From: Crossaster papposus
Lineage: Eukaryota > Echinodermata > Asteroidea > Velatida > Solasteridae
NCBI GenBank assembly: GCA_037893245.1
Contig: JBAIAA010000441.1
Location: 2,046,001-2,110,000, forward strand
Direction: 5' to 3'
DNA length: 64,000 bases
The first letter of the stretch is position 1. The number at the start of each line of letters is the position of its first letter. Below are positions 9,150 to 19,758 of this stretch, piece by piece. The notes beneath the pieces are model-generated. The model did not search any database. It was not told the DNA's origin and saw only the letters and a list, made by a program, of their open reading frames with translations. The position numbers and the translations under genes are program-made.

Positions 9150-11443
9150 TTGCTTGTTCTGTCATACAGTAGGATGACAAACCGCTCAATGGTTTGCATT
9201 ACTTCTGTTGGTATGTCATTTGGTGCAGAGGACAGTTTCAGCAGAGCTTCTGTTAGTTCTGGCATCACAGTCCAGATTGCCCATGCAGTCTTCTTACCAT
9301 GCCCTGCAAAACTGGACACAGTGTCACACCCGGTCAGAGCATGGAACATTGGCAGTGCTCGTGCCTTCTCCGGTCTCAGGCCAGCTGCTAACTCATGGGC
9401 TGCCAGGTAACGGAAACCCTTGGCAGTTCCGAATGCTAGCCACAGTTCATCTTCTGGTTGCAGCCGCTGCGCTACTGATACAGCCAATACCACAACATCA
9501 GTGTCAACAGTTCGGATCATGATCGTGTGGTGGCCACGCTGGGCTGCATGGTATGCATGCAGCAACATGCGACTGCCTGCCTCTTCATGGCTGCATGGGG
9601 TGAGGGATGTAGTATCCTGCAGTGGTGGCTTGCTTTGGACTGCCTCTCCATCAGTGATCACAAGCTGTTTGTCTTTCTGTTCAAACCACTGGAGAAGAGC
9701 TTCAGATAGAAATGTGAACAGCTGTGTCTTGTTGCTGTCCACTCTGAGGAAGTTCTGCCAGTTTCCTGGTATTGCTATCCCAGCCATCACACGCCTGCGC
9801 ACTCCCTGTCCACGCTTTGCTCTTGCAGTGCCTTTCAGTGAATCAGCAAAATAGCTGTCCCACACAAGATCCAGTCGTTTTGCAGTTTGAAGCTTTGTGG
9901 AAATGTATGGGATGAATATATCTTCAGCATACTTGCCAAAGTTCTTTGCTGTAGCTGGCTTCAGCATCTGTACGATGACTGCTCCATCAAGAACTACACT
10001 GGTAGTGGTTGGAGCCTTTAACTTGGCATCGGACAGGTCTTCCAAGCATGTGAGGAGGTCGCTTTTTGTACCTAAGCGGAGGCTTCCTCCATCAGAGAGT
10101 GCTGGAGGGCATGCCTGATTCTCATGACGAAAGAACTCCTCAAGGTTTCCTTCCCTCGTCTGGCAACCAATGTAAAGCCTTGAAAAAAGCTCCACGTTAT
10201 TCTTGAGAGAGGACAGCTGCTGCTTTCCTTTACTCACACTTCTAGTGGTGGAAGTACTGAACACCTTCAGTTTGTTTCGATGAATAGCATCATCAATGGG
10301 CTTCGTTCTTTCCAGCAGGCATTCTTTGGTGAAAGCCCGAAACTGCTCTTGGCCGATCCTCTTGACATTCCGGACAGTCTCAACTGCGGCAGGGCCCGCA
10401 ATTTCCTTTGTGTCAAGGACAACCAGATCCACGCTCTCTTCTTCAAATGGGTTGCCAAGGTCTTCTATCACACTGACAAGGGAGCGAACATCTTTAGCAA
10501 ATGAGATTTGCACGCTTGGTGTCTGGTCATGATGACGTGTGTCTGTTTGCCTGCCACAATGCTGGTGGCATTCTTGGAACTCTTCTATGGCCCTGGCAAC
10601 TTCTGGTCCAGCAACCATCCAACACCACAGAGCATTGGGGTTGTCAGTGAGGCCAACTGCTCCGCCGTCTCCTTTGATGCAGGCATTATTCTGTTCATGG
10701 GCCTGGTTAATCGGGATTGAAGAGAACACCTTCTTTGTCTTCTGTACAGTGGAACTGCCAGCCCTGAATTCCCGGGCTACGTCTGGATGCTTTGTTGGGA
10801 GTTTAGCCATGTCTTTCAGATGGACAGTGATCCACCTGGCATAGTTAGTGTGGTCTAGGGCATGGAACCAAGATGCCAGTTCTGTCAGGGCATCAATGTA
10901 CATTGTCAGTGATGCCTGCCGCAGAGAACGCACATACACCAGTACCAACATCTCAAGTTCTAGCACTGTTGCCCAGTATTGAAACTGTGGGATGTCTTCT
11001 TTCTGGTGGCACCAGTCATCAAACTCGGGGAGATCTTCTGCATGCTTGGCTTTGCTCAGACAGTTGCGGTCATAGGCACGGTGTTGCAGGATATACAGTG
11101 CTGCTGCGGTGATTTTGTGAGCTCTCCTTGTGCGGGCAACATGAGCTGCTCGTAGGAAGGAGTCAGCCGTCCCTGACGTCGCTATCTCAGCTTGCACCAA
11201 GGCTTGCACCCAGCCGCTCCCTTGCAGCCAGTCCCCCAGAGTCTTCAGTGCTGCCATCTCAATGTGTAGCCCACCAAACATCACCACCATCTTGTCTTCA
11301 CCATAGCTCTCCGGCCACTTCCACTGAATTTGCTTGGCCAAGGCAAACAGTGGTTGATCACAGGTAATCACTGGTGTCTGCCCTGGATTCAGGTGCTGGA
11401 CAGCATTCTTTATGACATCCATTGAGTGTCGGATCATAGCCAC
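9089..11443 (-). CDS. Main nuclease-like protein of the 8.4-12.6 kb element
   Basis: An open frame of 784 codons. Residues 1-80 hold VITCDQPLFALAKQIQWKWP and MVVMFGGLHIEMAALKTLG. Residues 480-710 show a pattern typical of FEN1/XPG and PIN-fold nucleases: VVLDG (D486), WDS (D529) followed by the basic run KGTARAKRGQGVRRR, HEEAGSR (E620, E621), VDTDVVVL (D647, D649) and LTGCDTVSSF (D707). In that fold such acids bind metal ions for 5'-flap or structure-specific cleavage. The middle (100-470) is mostly helical in look and unassigned. The frame's first methionine may not be the real start, because a related N-terminal part lies just upstream in another frame. The enzyme assignment is inference from motif order. 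Confidence 0.7.
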   Translation of the reverse strand: MAMIRHSMDVIKNAVQHLNPGQTPVITCDQPLFALAKQIQWKWPESYGEDKMVVMFGGLHIEMAALKTLGDWLQGSGWVQALVQAEIATSGTADSFLRAAHVARTRRAHKITAAALYILQHRAYDRNCLSKAKHAEDLPEFDDWCHQKEDIPQFQYWATVLELEMLVLVYVRSLRQASLTMYIDALTELASWFHALDHTNYARWITVHLKDMAKLPTKHPDVAREFRAGSSTVQKTKKVFSSIPINQAHEQNNACIKGDGGAVGLTDNPNALWCWMVAGPEVARAIEEFQECHQHCGRQTDTRHHDQTPSVQISFAKDVRSLVSVIEDLGNPFEEESVDLVVLDTKEIAGPAAVETVRNVKRIGQEQFRAFTKECLLERTKPIDDAIHRNKLKVFSTSTTRSVSKGKQQLSSLKNNVELFSRLYIGCQTREGNLEEFFRHENQACPPALSDGGSLRLGTKSDLLTCLEDLSDAKLKAPTTTSVVLDGAVIVQMLKPATAKNFGKYAEDIFIPYISTKLQTAKRLDLVWDSYFADSLKGTARAKRGQGVRRRVMAGIAIPGNWQNFLRVDSNKTQLFTFLSEALLQWFEQKDKQLVITDGEAVQSKPPLQDTTSLTPCSHEEAGSRMLLHAYHAAQRGHHTIMIRTVDTDVVVLAVSVAQRLQPEDELWLAFGTAKGFRYLAAHELAAGLRPEKARALPMFHALTGCDTVSSFAGHGKKTAWAIWTVMPELTEALLKLSSAPNDIPTEVMQTIERFVILLYDRTSKCKDINKARKNYLQRSTMCS

Positions 11444-11457
11444 CGTATGGGCACTGT

Positions 11458-12016
11458 CTAGGAAAAGTGGAAGCAGAGCAGTGGGGCAGATGACTCGAGT
11501 TGGTGGATGCTGCCGGTTGGCATGAAATGCTGCCCAAGAAGTGTTATCTTCTGTCTCAGTCTTGTCCTCCAGGGCCCACTTTGTGTGATGTAGATTTTCC
11601 AGAGCTGAAGAACGCGGTCATAGGAGATACTCATGCCCAGGTGCGACAACCTTTCTACCAATTCTCTATTGCGCGTGTGAGCATGAAGCATCATCCCCAC
11701 ATACATGGGAACTGGTGTCTCCTGTGCAGTGCTGTGCCTGACAGTTTTGTGTGGTGTAGTACCATGAGACCTCTTGTGTTTGATGCTGTTGAACTTGGGC
11801 AATGGCAAGTGCTGCAGGGGATGTGTCTGCTATCTGGTCCTTGATGCTGGGACCCTCTAGGACCATCCTCACCAAAACAAGCAACAGTGATTGCATAGAT
11901 TCCTCTTGGCATCCTTCGGGGAATCCATTGAAGGGCTTGGCCAAAAATTGGCGACACAAAATTAGTCTGACCACACACAAAGACAAAGGAACCAAGACAG
12001 GACCAAGACTCTGCAC
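11458..12016 (-). pseudogene. N-terminal part of the nuclease element protein, frame-broken
   Basis: Two overlapping minus frames carry one conserved region. The first (11666-12016) has FNGFPEGCQEESMQSLLLVL and ALAIAQVQQ. The second (11458-11808) continues as FNSIKHKRSHGT, ETPVPMYVGMMLHAHTRNRE and LVERLSHLGMSISYDRVLQ. The switch from one frame to the other lies near 11780-11800, and the second frame is again out of phase with the main 784-codon frame near 11450-11600. So this copy has at least two frame breaks or unseen introns in its N-terminal third. The block with HTRNRELVERL and SYDRVL is typical of the uncharacterised family. Confidence 0.6.
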
Positions 12017-12252
12017 AAGGTTGTTGCTAGGTAACCAGTAAGACCAGACTTCCAGACCACTGGATGCTTTATTGTGTACAGGATGGTCGCCAACTAAGGC
12101 TTAAAGGGCAGTAGACTTAAAGGAATGGTATATATGTACACTAACAGTGTCTGGTCACAATAATAAATAAACCGAGAAAAACTAATTGTTGGGGAACTCG
12201 CTTGCAAAACAAATGATTTACCTAGGATCGAGTGAAATTACGGTTCCCAATT

Positions 12253-12295
12253 AGACTAATTATGTTAATTGTTATGTTAATTAGTCTAATTATAG
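12253..12295. repeat. Short palindrome inside the transposon
   Basis: The sequence attagactaattatgttaat and its inverse flank a few bases, giving a stem of about 19 bases just inside the right terminal repeat. Confidence 0.6.
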
Positions 12296-12599
12296 TGCTT
12301 TTTATTGTACAAATTCAACTATTGGTCCTTCCCTGAGCTTTCCTGAACCTTTACAGGTGAAAAAAATCCAAATGCCAAGCTGCAGTACTCTGCAGCTGAG
12401 CAGGAAAGTAAAATACCAGTAACCACAGTCAGCCATTTTGGAAAATGGCCGCCGTGGATGTCAGGGGTCAAATCTGAGATGGCTCAATATCCAAATCTGT
12501 TCAAAATATAAGTGTGTACATGTGTACCAAATGTTATGCTTTTATCATAAAATGCACAATTGTTATGAATATGTTGGTTAAGCTGCCCCACTATCTGTA

Positions 12600-15130
12600 G
12601 TATAATGTGTATAATGGTGTAGGATTGTAGGATCTCCACTCTCCCCAGAAATCAGCTTTCTGGTTTTCTGTACATTTCAATGGCTGTAGGATTTTCTTAC
12701 CCATGTAGAATCTCTGTAGGATTTTTTGTACTGTGTATAATGGCGTAGGATTGTAGGATCTCCACTCTCCTCAGAAATCAACTTTTTGGTTTTCTGTACA
12801 TTTCAATGGTTGTAGGATTTTCTTACCCATGTAGGATTTTTTGTACTGTGTATAATGGTGTAGGATTGTAGGATCTCCACTCTCCTCAGAAATCATCTTT
12901 TTGGTTTTCTGTACATTTCAATGGCTGTAGGATTTTCTTACCCATGTAGGATTTTTTGTACTGTGTATAATGGTGTAGGATTGTAGGATCTCCACTCTCC
13001 TCAGAAATCATCTTTTTGGTTTTCTGTACATTTCCATGGCTGTAGGATTTTCTTACCCATGTAGGATTTTTTGTACTGTGTATAATGGTGTAGGATTGTA
13101 GGATCTCCATTCTCCTCAGAAATCATCTTTTTGGTTTTCTGTACATTTCAATGGCTGTAGGATTTCTTACCCATGTAGAATCTCTGTAGGATTTTTTGTA
13201 CTGTGTATAATGGTGTAGGATTGTAGGATCTCCACTCTCCTCAGAAATCATCTTTTTGGTTTTCTGTACATTTCAATGGCTGTAGGATTTTCTCACCCAC
13301 GAGGATTTTTTGTACTGTGTATAATGGTGTAGGATTGTAGGATCTCCACTCTCCTCAGAAATCATCTTTTTGGTTTTCTGTACATTTCAATGGCTGTAGG
13401 ATTTCTTACCCATGTAGAATCTCTGTAGGATTTTTTGTACTGTGTATAATGGTGTAGGATTGTAGGATCTCCACTCTCCTCAGAAATCATCTTTTTGGTT
13501 TTCTGTACATTTCAATGGCTGTAGGATTTTCTCACCCATGTAGGATTTTTTGTACTGTGTATAATGGTGTAGGATTGTAGGATCTCCATTCTCCTCAGAA
13601 ATCATCTTTTTGGTTTTCTGTACATTTCAATGGCTGTAGGATTTCTTACCCATGTAGAATCTCTGTAGGATTTTTTGTACTGTGTATAATGGTGTAGGAT
13701 TGTAGGATCTCCACTCTCCTCAGAAATCATCTTTTTGGTTTTCTGTACATTTCAATGGCTGTAGGATTTTCTTACCCATGTAGGATTTTTTGTACTGTGT
13801 ATAATGGTGTAGGATTGTAGGATCTCCACTCTCCTCAGAAATCATCTTTTTGGTTTCCTGTACATTTCAATGGCTGTAGGATTTTCTCACCCATGTAGGA
13901 TTTTTTGTACTGTGTATAATGGTGTAGGATTGTAGGATCTCCACTCTCCTCAGAAATCATCTTTTTGGTTTTCTGTACATTTCCATGGCTGTAGGATTTT
14001 CTTACCCATGTAGGATTTTTTGTACTGTGTATAATGGTGTAGGATTGTAGGATCTCCATTCTCCTCAGAAATCATCTTTTTGGTTTTCTGTACATTTCAA
14101 TGGCTGTAGGATTTCTTACCCATGTAGAATCTCTGTAGGATTTTTTGTACTGTGTATAATGGTGTAGGATTGTAGGATCTCCACTCTCCTCAGAAATCAT
14201 CTTTTTGGTTTTCTGTACATTTCAATGGCTGTAGGATTTTCTCACCCACGAGGATTTTTTGTACTGTGTATAATGGTGTAGGATTGTAGGATCTCCACTC
14301 TCCTCAGAAATCATCTTTTTGGTTTTCTGTACATTTCAATGGCTGTAGGATTTCTTACCCATGTAGAATCTCTGTAGGATTTTTTGTACTGTGTATAATG
14401 GTGTAGGATTGTAGGATCTCCACTCTCCTCAGAAATCATCTTTTTGGTTTTCTGTACATTTCAATGGCTGTAGGATTTTCTCACCCATGTAGGATTTTTT
14501 GTACTGTGTATAATGGTGTAGGATTGTAGGATCTCCATTCTCCTCAGAAATCATCTTTTTGGTTTTCTGTACATTTCAATGGCTGTAGGATTTCTTACCC
14601 ATGTAGAATCTCTGTAGGATTTTTTGTACTGTGTATAATGGTGTAGGATTGTAGGATCTCCACTCTCCTCAGAAATCATCTTTTTGGTTTTCTGTACATT
14701 TTAATGGCTGTAGGATTTTCTTACCCATGTAGGATTTTTTGTACTGTGTATAATGGTGTAGGATTGTAGGATCTCCACTCTCCTCAGAAATCATCTTTTT
14801 GGTTTCCTGTACATTTCAATGGCTGTAGGATTTTCTCACCCATGTAGGATTTTTTGTACTGTGTATAATGGTGTAGGATTGTAGGATCTCCACTCTCCTC
14901 AGAAATCATCTTTTTGGTTTTCTGTACATTTCAATGGCTGTAGGATTTTCTTACCCATGTAGGATTTTTTGTACTGTGTATAAATGGTGTAGGATTGTAG
15001 GATCTCCACTCTCCTTAGAAATCAGCCTTTTGGTTTTCTCTTTCTGTACATTTCAATGGCTGTAGGATTTTCGTACCCGGAATCTCTGTATGATTTTTTG
15101 TACTGTTTATAATGGTGTAGGATTGTAGGA
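12600..15130. repeat. 117-bp satellite with 949-bp higher-order repeat
   Basis: About 22 units each start with ggtgtaggattgtaggatct and end with tttttgtactgtgtataat. Unit lengths alternate between about 107-117 and 124-130 bases; the longer ones carry an extra agaatctctgtagga block. The pattern of lengths from 12972 to 13920 recurs from 13921 to 14869, so eight units form a 949-base block that has been duplicated almost unchanged. The array abuts the right end of the nuclease transposon. Open frames of 74 codons in it are by-products. Confidence 0.9.
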
Positions 15131-15167
15131 TGTGTAGAGTCCTACAAATTACAGGTGGTCAAAAGTG

Positions 15168-15192
15168 CTGCCACATATCGTGCTGGGTATAT
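15168..15192. repeat. Solo terminal repeat of the 183-bp MITE
   Basis: The sequence ctgccacatatcgtgctggg is the inverted left end of the MITE at 48458-48640. It sits exactly at the border between the satellite and the gagacta array. Confidence 0.65.
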
Positions 15193-16910
15193 AGACTATA
15201 TACTACATAGAGACTATATAGAGACTAGAGAAGAGACTATATGGACTTAAGAGACTAGAGACTGACTATATGAGACTAGAGACTACATAGAGACTATATA
15301 CTACATAGAGACTATATAGAGACTAAAGACTATTATCACATAATGAATACTAGAGACTATATAGAGACTAGAGACTATAAAGACTATAATATAGAGACTA
15401 GAGACTATTATGGACTATAGAGACTATATAGAGACTAGAGACTATATAGAGACTAGAGACTATAGAGACTATAGAGACTATATAGACTATAATATAGAGA
15501 CTAGAGACTATATAGAGACTACAGAGACTAGTGACTAGTATACAAATATTGACTGCTTTGAGTGGTATAGTAAAACTAGCCTCCCGAGGTGATCCATGGA
15601 GCATTCTATTTTCCTGAGGCGAAGCCGACGGAAAATAGAATGCTCCATGGATCACCGAGGGAGGCTAGTTTTACTATACCGCGAAATAAAGCAGTCAATA
15701 TTTGTTTTATAACACCTCACTCACAGATTCTGCACAATTTAAGCTTCCTGAAGGTATAGTAATGACAAAAAATCTCCGAATTATACGTCTCTCGATCATA
15801 CGTGTACTTTGTTGCCTTGATGAACGGGTGCGAAAGTGATAGAGCAATGTTTACGCAATGCACCGAAACACACGTCTGGGTTTCAGTCACGCTTTTGTTG
15901 CTATGCGCATATTTCGTGTGTTGCTATCCGCATAGTCCTTTTTGCGTGGTATAGTCTTTTTGGATAGCACAAGTAAAAAATAGTAAAAATAGCAAGTGAC
16001 ACGTGCCGCGCTCTCGGCCAATCAAGACACAGAATCTGTGAGTGAGGTGTTATAAAGACTATTATAGAGACTAGATACTATTATAGAGAATAGAGACTAC
16101 AGGCTAGATAAATGTTTGGAGACTACTGTAGGCCTATACTAGCTACTAAATACTAGAGACTATATAATTATAGAGACTATAGAGACTATATAGAGTCTAG
16201 AGTCTAGAGATAGAGACTGGATACTATATAGAGACTAGAGACGAGACTATATACGAGACTATAGAGACTCCACATAGAGACTAGACTATATAGAGACTAG
16301 AGACTATATTACAGACTGGATACTAGAGACTATAGACCAAAGACTATAGAGACTAGACTAGAGATTATATAGAGACTAGAGACTATTATTTATAGAGACT
16401 AGTATTGTGGACTATATAGAGACTATATAGACTAGAAACTATATAGAGACTAGAGACTATATAGAGACTATAAACTATATATAGACTAGAGGCTATTATT
16501 TATATAGACTATTATAGACTATATAGAGACTATAGAGACAATAATAGAGACTATAGAGACTGGCTGAGACTAGAGACTACAGAGACTAGAGACTATATAG
16601 AGACTACAGAGACTAGAGACTATAGACTATTATAGAGACTATAGAGACTATATAGAGGCTAGAGAAATGTACAGAGACTAGAGACTGTAACAATAGAGAC
16701 TATAGAGACGATATAGAGACTAGAGACTATAGAGACTATAGAGACTATAGAGAGACTAGAGACTATAGAGACTATAGACCAGAGATACTAGAGACCAGAG
16801 AGAGACTATAGACTATAGAGACTATAGAGACTAGAGACCAGAGAGACTAGATACCAGAGAGACTAGAGACCAGAGAGAGACTATAGACTATATAGAGACT
16901 ATATATAAAT
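15185..16910. repeat. gagacta simple-sequence array
   Basis: Irregular tandem copies of agagactatatagagactag and shorter forms (gagactata, gagacta) fill this stretch apart from one inserted element. It ends in a TTA run at about 16911-16932. Confidence 0.9.
15543..16055. mobile_element. Composite foldback plus MITE, copy 1
   Basis: Part one, 15543-15705, is a near-perfect hairpin: arms carry caaatattgactgcttt, gtatagtaaaactagcctcc and tccatggagcattctatttt, and the loop is cctgaggcgaagccgacgg. Part two, 15707-16055, has inverted ends TTATAACACCTCACTCACAG. The same pair, in opposite orientation, is at 50596-51083. No coding capacity. Confidence 0.75.
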
Positions 16911-16929
16911 TATTATTATTATTATTATT

Positions 16930-17500
16930 ATTAGAATATTTTTTACCACAGTGCACTTCTATATTAAGGTCCCTAGAATGACATACATGTACTAAAAAAC
17001 TCGAAAAATCCAAGTGGTGGAAATATGACTAATATACATAAATTGTTAATCCCTGCCGCGTAATATATTTATTGCTTTATTTGGGTATATTATTATTATT
17101 TAATTTTTTTGAAAATTTTATTTTGGTGATTTTACTTACATATCCTTACTTCATTAACATTTTCTAAAGCATATACGTCACTGAATAATTATGGGAACAT
17201 AGTAATTATCCAAAATGACAACTTCGTAAACCCATAAATGTGCGCACATTACATTGTCTCCAGATATCATCAAGTAGTCAGTATTGGTGAGCTTCAAATT
17301 CACCAAGTTGCTTACTGGCACAGTTATCATATTAAAACCTAATGGAAAATCTTATGAACAATAATAACATAGTGATATTTAGCCCAGCAAACCAAAACTG
17401 GGGAAAATGGTGTGTCCATAAATTGGGCTAAAAGATAGGGGAAGGGATGCCGAAGGTGAGAGACTTGAACAAGTAACCGCAACAGCTTAAGTTGGAGGAA
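16930..17500. repeat. Single arm of the 48.9-50.2 kb palindrome
   Basis: It matches 48995-49540 closely: ccacagtgcacttctat, ggtccctagaatgacatac, aagttgcttactggcacagt and tgagagacttgaacaagt. Only one arm is present here, starting next to a TTA run. Confidence 0.8.
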
Positions 17501-18249
17501 ACATTATACAATGTGGTGGAACCTAGTTAATGTCCTGTTAAACCTTTAACCTGCCTTCAACGGCTAACGAAACTATACCTGTAGACAAGTTGTATTTTAA
17601 TATCACACCAGTCACAAGTAAATTTGTTGAATGTATTTGGCCTAATACAGATTCATGTGCACGAAGATATACGAGATCCTTAATTGTACATTCATTGTTT
17701 ATTCAATTGAGCGTAATAAAATATGCAGGGTAAAAACCAGTCAATCGTTGTATGTATCGATTCACATCTATTTTTTTCAAATGTTGTGGATTTTGTTTAG
17801 TTTATTTGTGACAAATAACGGTCCGCAATACTGTAGATGTATTTTTTACTCCCCAAAATAACGGACCGTGTTTACTAGTCGTATATTTCAGTCACATGTG
17901 ATCTTTGAAAATGCGTGTGCCTACTACATTGTACCTCGCAGATACCACATACATCTGGGGCCTGTTTTCGCGCGCACAACCAAGAACTGTTTTGGTAGTC
18001 GGCCATTGGCTGAGCATTTTGGCGACATCGGTTGTGGCATGATCACGTGACTGTTGCGACCAAAGTTGAACCGATGGTCGGGGATAATATCGCGCAAGGC
18101 ATGATGAGACAACATGGCGCCTCAAGATCGTAGCCATGACAACGAGGTTTATGCTACAGTGAAATAACACCTCAATTCTAAGTGTGATATCGGTTGTGTA
18201 TTCAATGCACTATTTGCGGCACTATTTGCGGCCCGAGAAGAATACCGCG
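17501..18249. other. No gene seen
   Basis: No coding feature with support. The right part has matched runs such as cactatttgcggcac, repeated once near 18207-18230. Confidence 0.4.
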
Positions 18250-18368
18250 ATGCAAATAGTGTGACTACAGTGTTCCCCACAGCGTTGTCATAGTGTTTTC
18301 ATAGCGTGAACATACTTGATTCCACAGTATGAACACAGTGTTTTCAAAGTGTTTTCATAGCGTGAACA
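18250..18368. repeat. Left piece of the 11-bp satellite
   Basis: Contains tagcgtgaacatacttgatt and catagtgttttcatagcgtg, identical in type to the array at 26755. It ends where the LINE tail begins. Confidence 0.8.
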
Positions 18369-19118
18369 TCATTTTTTTTACAGAACATTAAAGTAGTAGT
18401 ACATTTATTTCAACGCTGTCCTTGGTCAAGGAAATACACAATGTGTTTACAATAAGTTGAATTACAGTATTACAGGTTAAATAGTATTATTACATTATAA
18501 TAAATACTTATTAGATAACTTAAGGACAACATTTAGGTTTGGGTGAAGCAATAATGCTTTTGTGCCCTAACCTAGGGACAGACAAAGGGATAGACAGGAC
18601 AAAGGACTTATAACAGAAAGAGTGTGCGTGCAGGTACTAAGCCATAACAATACAAAGTATATTACAGATTTTAAATAGTATGAATGTATGCATCAAGAAG
18701 TATTTTTTTTTTTTTTTGGACAAATATATCTTGTGATGGTGACTTTTTTATATTTTCACTAAGACTATTCCAGTAATTTGCACCACGTTGAATAAGACTG
18801 TTTTTAAACAATGATGTTCGACTGTAACAGACGTAGATATTTTTTCTAGAAACACTTAGAGTATTATATGAATGTATATCGGATGACAACGTAAACAACG
18901 AGCTGAAACAACCAGGTAATGCATTTGTCATGTACATACATAAATTTACCTAAATTTAAGTAATACAGGTCTTTAAATCGTAATAGTTTTAGATTTGCAA
19001 ACAAAATGGCAGTATGATCACGGTAACCAACATTATAAATTATGCGAACAGCTCGCTTTTGTGACAACAACAGTTTATCAACATTTACCGAGGAACTACC
19101 CCAGTTAAGAACTGAATA
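18369..19118 (-). mobile_element. 3' part of a LINE split by the Ngaro element
   Basis: On the minus strand the frame reads NYSVLNWGSSSVNVDKLLLS, then QKRAVRIIYNVGYRDH, and in a second frame ALPGCFSSLFTLSSDIHSYN and GANYWNSLSENIKKS. This is the usual C-terminal region of Jockey/CR1-type ORF2 proteins. It follows directly, in sense, from the RT part that ends at 25447 (LVILYNSLVLP). The 3' end at 18369 is a short A run inside the 11-bp satellite. One frameshift near 18900 and a T-run expansion near 18703 show it is dead. Confidence 0.8.
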
Positions 19119-19758
19119 GTTTAATTAATTGTATCCATAAAAGATAAAATACGTTATACTTGGGGCACATAAAGCCTAAACTCTTTTTGGCGTCGTAGGC
19201 AAAAACGTTTCTAAGGTCGTTCTGAAAAATTGCACAACTAGCAATAATACCCCCCCCCCCCCCCCCCCCCCTTCGGACGGGTATATTTTAACTTTTAAGA
19301 AACGTGGCTTGGTCGTTTAGAAAGTTGCGCAAGAAGAAGGGGGAAAATAAATTCCTTACCATATAAGGATATATCTGGTAGATATGCAAATTAATAGGTA
19401 AGATTGACCAATGGGGAACTTAAGATATCCTACCTTGACCAATGAGAAGAAAAGACAGTCCGAAGAGTTTGGGTATTTAACCCAGAACACGAGGCATTCG
19501 GGCCGCCAATTTGGTTGCAGCTATCAGCAACTCAGAAAAAATTGTTGACCAAAACTTCTTAAACTTTTTGTTATTCTGAAACTTTTTAAACTTTTTGTTA
19601 TTATCTTCACTTCCAACTCCTCCGACGCTTCGAGGCCCTGTAAACCGGACAACTCTCCGTTCGTCCAACCGGACGAAACCACCTGTGGACGAAACACTTG
19701 TCGATAATCCGACAACTCCTGGTACACGTCTAACCCGACAGCTTCCGTTTAGCAAGGA

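Larger units (their letters stand above)
8411..12594 (-). mobile_element. DNA-transposon-like element coding a FEN/PIN-like nuclease
   Basis: About 170 bases at the left end (8411-8580) and right end (12425-12594) are inverted copies. Both carry agtggggcagc, gcattttgtgataaaagca, ttgagccatc and gaaaatggc. A candidate 5-base target duplication, CTGTA, flanks it (8406-8410 and 12595-12599). All coding material is on the minus strand: an N-terminal part at about 11.46-12.02 kb, the main frame at 9.09-11.44 kb and a cysteine-rich tail at 8.78-9.15 kb. None of the known DDE transposase signatures is visible. Related proteins are, from memory, widespread in cnidarians, fishes and marine invertebrates as uncharacterised sequences. 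I infer a mobile element of an unnamed or poorly known type. Confidence 0.75.

Noticed and set aside
9132-11367. Several plus-strand frames of 60-144 codons
   Set aside because: They are antisense shadows of the 784-codon nuclease frame.
8411-12594. A host single-copy gene instead of a mobile element
   Set aside because: Long inverted ends, a candidate target duplication and frame decay favour a mobile element.
12886-14059. Repeated 74-codon open frames
   Set aside because: They are reading frames of the 117-base satellite and recur only because the array has a 949-base period.
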